DNA from: Ophiodon elongatus
Taxonomy: Eukaryota; Chordata; Actinopteri; Perciformes; Hexagrammidae
DNA length: 64,000 bases
Assembly (NCBI GenBank): GCA_016806645.1
Contig: JACSYO010000471.1
Location: 2,069,501-2,133,500 of the forward strand
Direction of reading: 5' to 3'
Positions 60,201 through 64,000 of this stretch are shown one piece after another (position 1 is the first letter of the stretch; each line of letters starts with the position of its first letter). The position numbers were made by a program, and so were the translations under genes. The notes under the pieces were generated by a model, which saw only the letters and a list, made by a program, of their open reading frames with translations, had not been told where the DNA came from and did not search any database.

Positions 60201-63200
60201 GTTAAAGTATTTATCCTTCAGATGTCGCAATTATTAAAGTCTTTATATCTTGTTGTTGATAAGAGTTTTCTCTGTTGTCCTTTAATATTTATTATCTTTT
60301 TAAATCATTATCACTCACAAGATGCCTGAAGTCTGCTACCATGCCTCCATTCTGGCTCTCTGCCATGTTCAAGGCCTTGCTTTTGGTCCCAAGGACATTA
60401 AAACGCCGATATCTACAAACATACAAGGTTTTATAAAAACAGATTCAAATCAAATGCAAACGTTTAAAACAGTTCTTCTTGAAATGCCATGAAAGCTAAA
60501 GTTATATATAACAAATACTCACCCTTTGATCTGAGGAGCCTCCCTAATTTAAAAAGGAGGAGAAAAACAGAGCAGTGACCACAGGGGGCAACAAAACATC
60601 CACATCTATTGTCAGAAGTCAAGAACTAAAGTTGCAGGTTTGCTGTGTGTGTGGTGAAAGTAACGCAAACTAAAGGAGGAACCTCACCTGTCCATGGACA
60701 CATTCACTTTCATAGAGTGGTTCAGCTCAGGGAACTTAACAAGAAGCCTGAAAATATTAAATCAGGTGTAAGACTTTAGAAATATTAAAAGGCTGGATGA
60801 GTAGGATTTGACAGTTTTTTTTAACTCTCTTTCTTGGCTCGAGGACACCAGAAGCACACGCCCCGACTGCGTTTAGGGTGCTCGCTAGTGGGTTGAAGCC
60901 AAACCCAGATAATCTCCTGTTTTGGGACAAGCTTTGTTTGTTTGAAGTTTCGCCTCACTATATTAAAAAAAAAATCTTAGCGTCCTCTTTATCTGGCACC
61001 TGGTTGCTTTGTTGTTAAATAAGATAATACAGGAAGTATTATCTGCAAATACTGACATCCTCATACTCGTAGTCGGTCATAATTGATGATTGAGAGGAAT
61101 TATCTTTGTATGAGTCTATAGGTATATTGTTTTTTAAGAAAAATCCTAATCATCCTGCCTTTAAGATACTTAACAATAGAAAGTGACAAAAGGAAAATAG
61201 GAGCACTCTCAGGGTTACAAAATATTTAACAAAATAAGTTTGAGAGATCAAAGTTACATTTCGGAAAAGGATAACAGAAGACTTCGGAGATAAGCATTAA
61301 ATTATCATTGTTCTCATGGTCATCGTGTTCATATGAGATCAGAATTTCTGTAATGTTTATGTGGTGAATTAAAACCCTCTCCAGCCAGTAAGTTTAGGTG
61401 GGTTTAGCTCCTCTGCAACCCTTTGTTTTGGTACAGGCAGATTGCACTCTTTCAAAGAGTAAATGAAGGCATTGATTGGAATGTTCCTAAGAAAAAGTCT
61501 GTCCATATAAAAAGTCAAACATTTACTAAAAGTAAATTAAAATAAATACATAGCATTGTAGTGATTGCCTGGAGTGGCACACTGACCTGGTCTTGACAGA
61601 GAACTGGACGTTTGTGCGCAGCACCAGGGGTCCTTTCCCCTGAGGCATGGAGGGCTGAGTCTCCACCACAAAGGAACTTCAAGAAACAGTTACACAATAA
61701 TGTCATCAAATTTAACAAGGAAATCACACGAGAGCAAGACAGTGTATGAAAGTGTGTCCTAAAAGAGAGACCTCTTGAGTAAGTCTTTTAGAAGAGAATC
61801 TGCTCTCTTCTGCATTATGGGTTTTTGGGCCTTCACCGGGTCGTTGTCATAGGTCACTTTTCCAACCAGCTCCTCCAGCTTTCCAAGAAACTCACGCACC
61901 TGGAACAGACACACTGCCACATAGGTGAACCTACGAAACAAGAGGAAAAGAGCAAAAGTGATGATGTCCACACAAGTCTTAAGAAAAGGAAGAAAAAAAA
62001 AAAGAATAAGAAAAAAATCATTGACAAATAAAGACCATGAATTAGAGCTTCCCCTGCCTAGTCGATCTTTTTGGTCTTAGTCAACTAAGATTTTCTTTAG
62101 TCTATTAGTCGTTTTTTATGCTTTTTTCATGCTGAATAATGTATTTATAAGAAACTTGTGAGCACATCTCTGGTTTTAAAGTGGTGCTTTTGTGTGCTTC
62201 TTTGTAGAGGAACTCAGTTTTACAGATCTCTCGAGTAAATCAAGTAATTTATTAGGTGAAAAAATTGTTTCAGTGTTCGTTAACTAGGAATTTCTTTAGT
62301 CGAGGAGAGCCCTACCACGAATGTGATGATAGTAGTGGTGGGATTGGGAAAGTCTCAAATTCCACCTATAAAACAGTAATTGTTTCTCCAGCCTTGCACT
62401 TCATTTACAAAAGGATCATTGATATAACTGTTACAGTAAACGTTAAAGATTGAAACTGATGTGAAGCAGGTGGAGATGAACATACCACTTCTCTAGCTGA
62501 TCCAGAAAAACATTGTCTGGAGCACCAATGCAGGCCTTCTGCTGCCTCCTCTGCCACTCCACCAGCTCCTTTTTCACCAATATATCGATCAGATCATCAG
62601 TCCTGTCCAGGAGCTTATTTAGGTCTGACAGTGTGCTCTAAGAAGATAATTGTATGACACAAAAATGATTATTATTATTAATTGGACTAAGAAGAGATGA
62701 AGGTGTTAATTAAGAATATAATATAACTTTGTACCATTCTACATTCATTCAGTCTGTTGATAAGTGACTGAAAAACTTTCATTTGTTCCTTCTTCACCGC
62801 CTCATCGACCACAGCTGCATAAACGTTTCCACAGCGGGATCAGAGTTTCCATAAAAGACAAACCAAAACAAAAGAGAACATATAGCTGTGATTCGGGCGC
62901 TTTATTACTCATCCTAAGAGAACATCGTCACAGCATGGAAATTTAACCAGAACTTTTTAATCTGCTTACCTTCCATTTTATAGGTTTGGTATTTAAAATC
63001 AAACTCGTCTTGCTGCTCCTCCAGACAAAACATTGCATGTTCCATGCACTACATCCCAAAAGTCCAGAGAATAAAAGAATGGGTGAACTGTGATATTTTT
63101 CAATTGCAAAGCACAACACAATGGCATAAAGCAACATGATCTGCACCTGCACTTCATTCCGAAGGCCAGCCATTTTACGTTCAAGGTCCTGCTGGCTGCC

Positions 63201-64000
63201 TGTCTCCATGGCTTCTTGCGCTACTTGCAAAAGCTCGACCTGAGAAAAGCAAAGGATCAAGAGAGGCAGGTATAGAGATAAAGAGTCTTTCTGATGTGAA
63301 ATTGTTTTCAGTACATGTGACACTTTTTAAATAACTGCCAATACATTTTTTTAGAAGAACTTAATAAAGACAAAATGTATAACGGAGATTCTCATTGGAC
63401 ACCTTGAACATATCTTTATAAACTTGGTTTTACATAAAGTAATGAATTAAGTAACAGTACACACAGCACATCCACTCTTGGTGGCTGGCCTTTGAGTCAA
63501 CAACCAAAACATGGCAACTTTTTAAGTGACCATATGATAAAATATTTGTTTCTAACAAATAGCAGGTGACAACTGCTATTTTTTTTCTAGAGCAATATGT
63601 GTGATTGTAATTGTTACGAGTGCATGCAGTTCATTCAAATATTGTATGAACAGTGGGGTGTGTCCCATCTATTATGTCACAATACATTCATTAAATGTTG
63701 ACCTAACCTGCTCAGGCAGATCAGCAGTTTCCAGGATTTCCTTCTCCTTTACCAGAAACCATAGGATTGTGTTTGCCAAGGCACACGGGTCATCCAGGTA
63801 TCTCTGCTAGGAGAGAGAAAGGTTAGAGGGATATCGGAGTCAAAGCCATCATTATGGTCCAAAAATATAGATGGCTTCTGTTATCCATTAATACCTGAAA
63901 GTTCTGTTTATAGCGTCTAATGTTGTGCTGCATTAAGAAAGACTCCTCTTGGACAAAGCGGCTATGTTGTATATCCAGATTCTCCAGCAGGACCTGGAAC
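55212..64000 (-). CDS. stat2: STAT transcription factor, best assigned stat2 (22 exons, 5' end outside window)
   Basis: STAT2 carries type I interferon signals from JAK-phosphorylated receptors to nuclear ISGF3. Exons in coding order: 63895-64000 (partial), 63708-63806, 63147-63239, 62970-63048, 62735-62814, 62486-62637, 61772-61930, 61587-61676, 60688-60747, 60523-60543, 60319-60412, 60012-60059, 59812-59895, 59546-59644, 59299-59434, 58497-58549, 57833-57918, 57574-57710, 57277-57465, 57020-57074, 56712-56803, 55212-55441. All junctions are GT-AG and in phase, giving 746 residues. Landmarks: QHNIRRYKQNFQ (N-domain end), EWQRRQQKACIGAP (coiled coil), SFVVETQPSMP and VTEELH (DNA-binding domain), MGFVSK and GTFLLRFSES (SH2), KYIKTKLVFVS (phosphotyrosine site), acidic C-terminus. 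The coiled coil looks STAT1/STAT4-like. STAT2 is favoured by synteny, MGFVS, the phosphotyrosine context and absence of the LPMSP motif of STAT1/STAT4. Confidence 0.85.
56171..56490 (+). repeat. low-copy duplication in the last stat2 intron (partner of 44.1 kb)
   Basis: This is the second copy of the segment at 44123-44437, in the same orientation, lying in the intron between stat2 exons 56712-56803 and 55212-55441. Only these two copies are seen in the window. Confidence 0.8.
57139..57196. repeat. (TA)n microsatellite in a stat2 intron
   Basis: A perfect TA run in the intron between the SH2 exon 57277-57465 and the phosphotyrosine exon 57020-57074. Confidence 0.95.
58260..58430 (+). repeat. 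dispersed fish repeat, same family as 17.6-18.0 kb
   Basis: It carries GACCTGATGGTGGCGGTAGA and GTCAGGGGATCACCAAAGTC, in the usual order of a high-copy percomorph repeat. It lies in a stat2 intron. The boundaries are approximate. Confidence 0.5.
62043..62314. repeat. MITE-like palindromic element in a stat2 intron
   Basis: The left end TAGAGCTTCCCCTGCCTAGT and the right end TCGAGGAGAGCCCTA are imperfect inverted repeats, with further inverted ACTAAGATTTTCTTTAGTC and TTTCTTTAGTC blocks inside. The TAGTCGA-rich structure matches a common fish non-autonomous DNA transposon. It lies between stat2 exons 61772-61930 and 62486-62637 and is orientation-neutral. Confidence 0.55.

Noticed and set aside
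55212..64000. Assignment as stat1 or stat4
   Set aside because: Neighbours match the human STAT2 region, not the STAT1/STAT4 locus on 2q32. The C-terminus lacks the LPMSP motif, and the tyrosine context is closest to STAT2. Kept as an alternative because the coiled coil is STAT1/STAT4-like.
1..64000. Search for a novel defence or operon-like gene system
   Set aside because: All well-supported coding sequence belongs to known vertebrate families or transposons. The remaining ORFs are short and unsupported. The only unusual organisation is the gpr84 upstream duplication, reported above.

Overview
This is vertebrate nuclear DNA, almost certainly from a spiny-rayed (percomorph) teleost fish. It holds four intron-containing or intron-leader host genes, long non-coding stretches, abundant dinucleotide microsatellites, and fish-type transposons (Tc1/mariner, hAT, L1/Tx1-like and L2-like LINEs). 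There is no prokaryotic gene organisation, CRISPR array or rRNA/tRNA gene that I can see.

Layout, left to right. (1) About 0.1-3.3 kb: neurod4 (+), a proneural bHLH factor, with its coding exon intact and a probable non-coding first exon ending at 111. (2) 3.3-14.6 kb: intergenic, with a GATA/TA microsatellite, an unusually long GT-rich block (7.6-8.1 kb) and no supportable gene. (3) 15.25-38.17 kb: znf385a (+). I reconstructed eight coding exons, all joining in phase to a 420-residue protein with three U1/matrin-type zinc fingers. Intron 1 is about 10.9 kb. (4) 38.2-49.5 kb: a rearranged interval made of direct duplications of the sequence just upstream of gpr84, broken by a hAT copy, a 5'-truncated L1-like LINE and an internally deleted L2-like LINE nested inside that L1. 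(5) 49.69-50.93 kb: gpr84 (+), a medium-chain fatty acid/immune GPCR, intact in one coding exon. (6) 52.40-54.06 kb: a Tc1/mariner element with intact ends and a frameshifted transposase. (7) 55.21-64.0 kb: a STAT gene (-), best called stat2. I reconstructed 22 exons in phase (746 residues), and the N-terminal start lies beyond the right edge.

The gene set corresponds to human 12q13, where GPR84 and ZNF385A are neighbours and NEUROD4 and STAT2 lie further along, so this is conserved synteny compacted into 64 kb. The four genes are not one pathway. gpr84 and stat2 are both innate-immune genes; neurod4 and znf385a are a neural transcription factor and a nucleic-acid-binding zinc-finger protein.

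The most interesting structure is the gpr84 upstream duplication. A 475-bp block carrying a TATA-like box and a candidate leader exon with a splice donor is present twice, 6.4 kb apart, with about four differences that I can count by eye. Copy-specific insertions give relative ages: the duplication is older than the hAT, L1 and short LINE-tail insertions, and the L1 is older than the L2 insertion inside it. All exon joins, target-site duplications and alignments were made by eye from the sequence. No database was searched.
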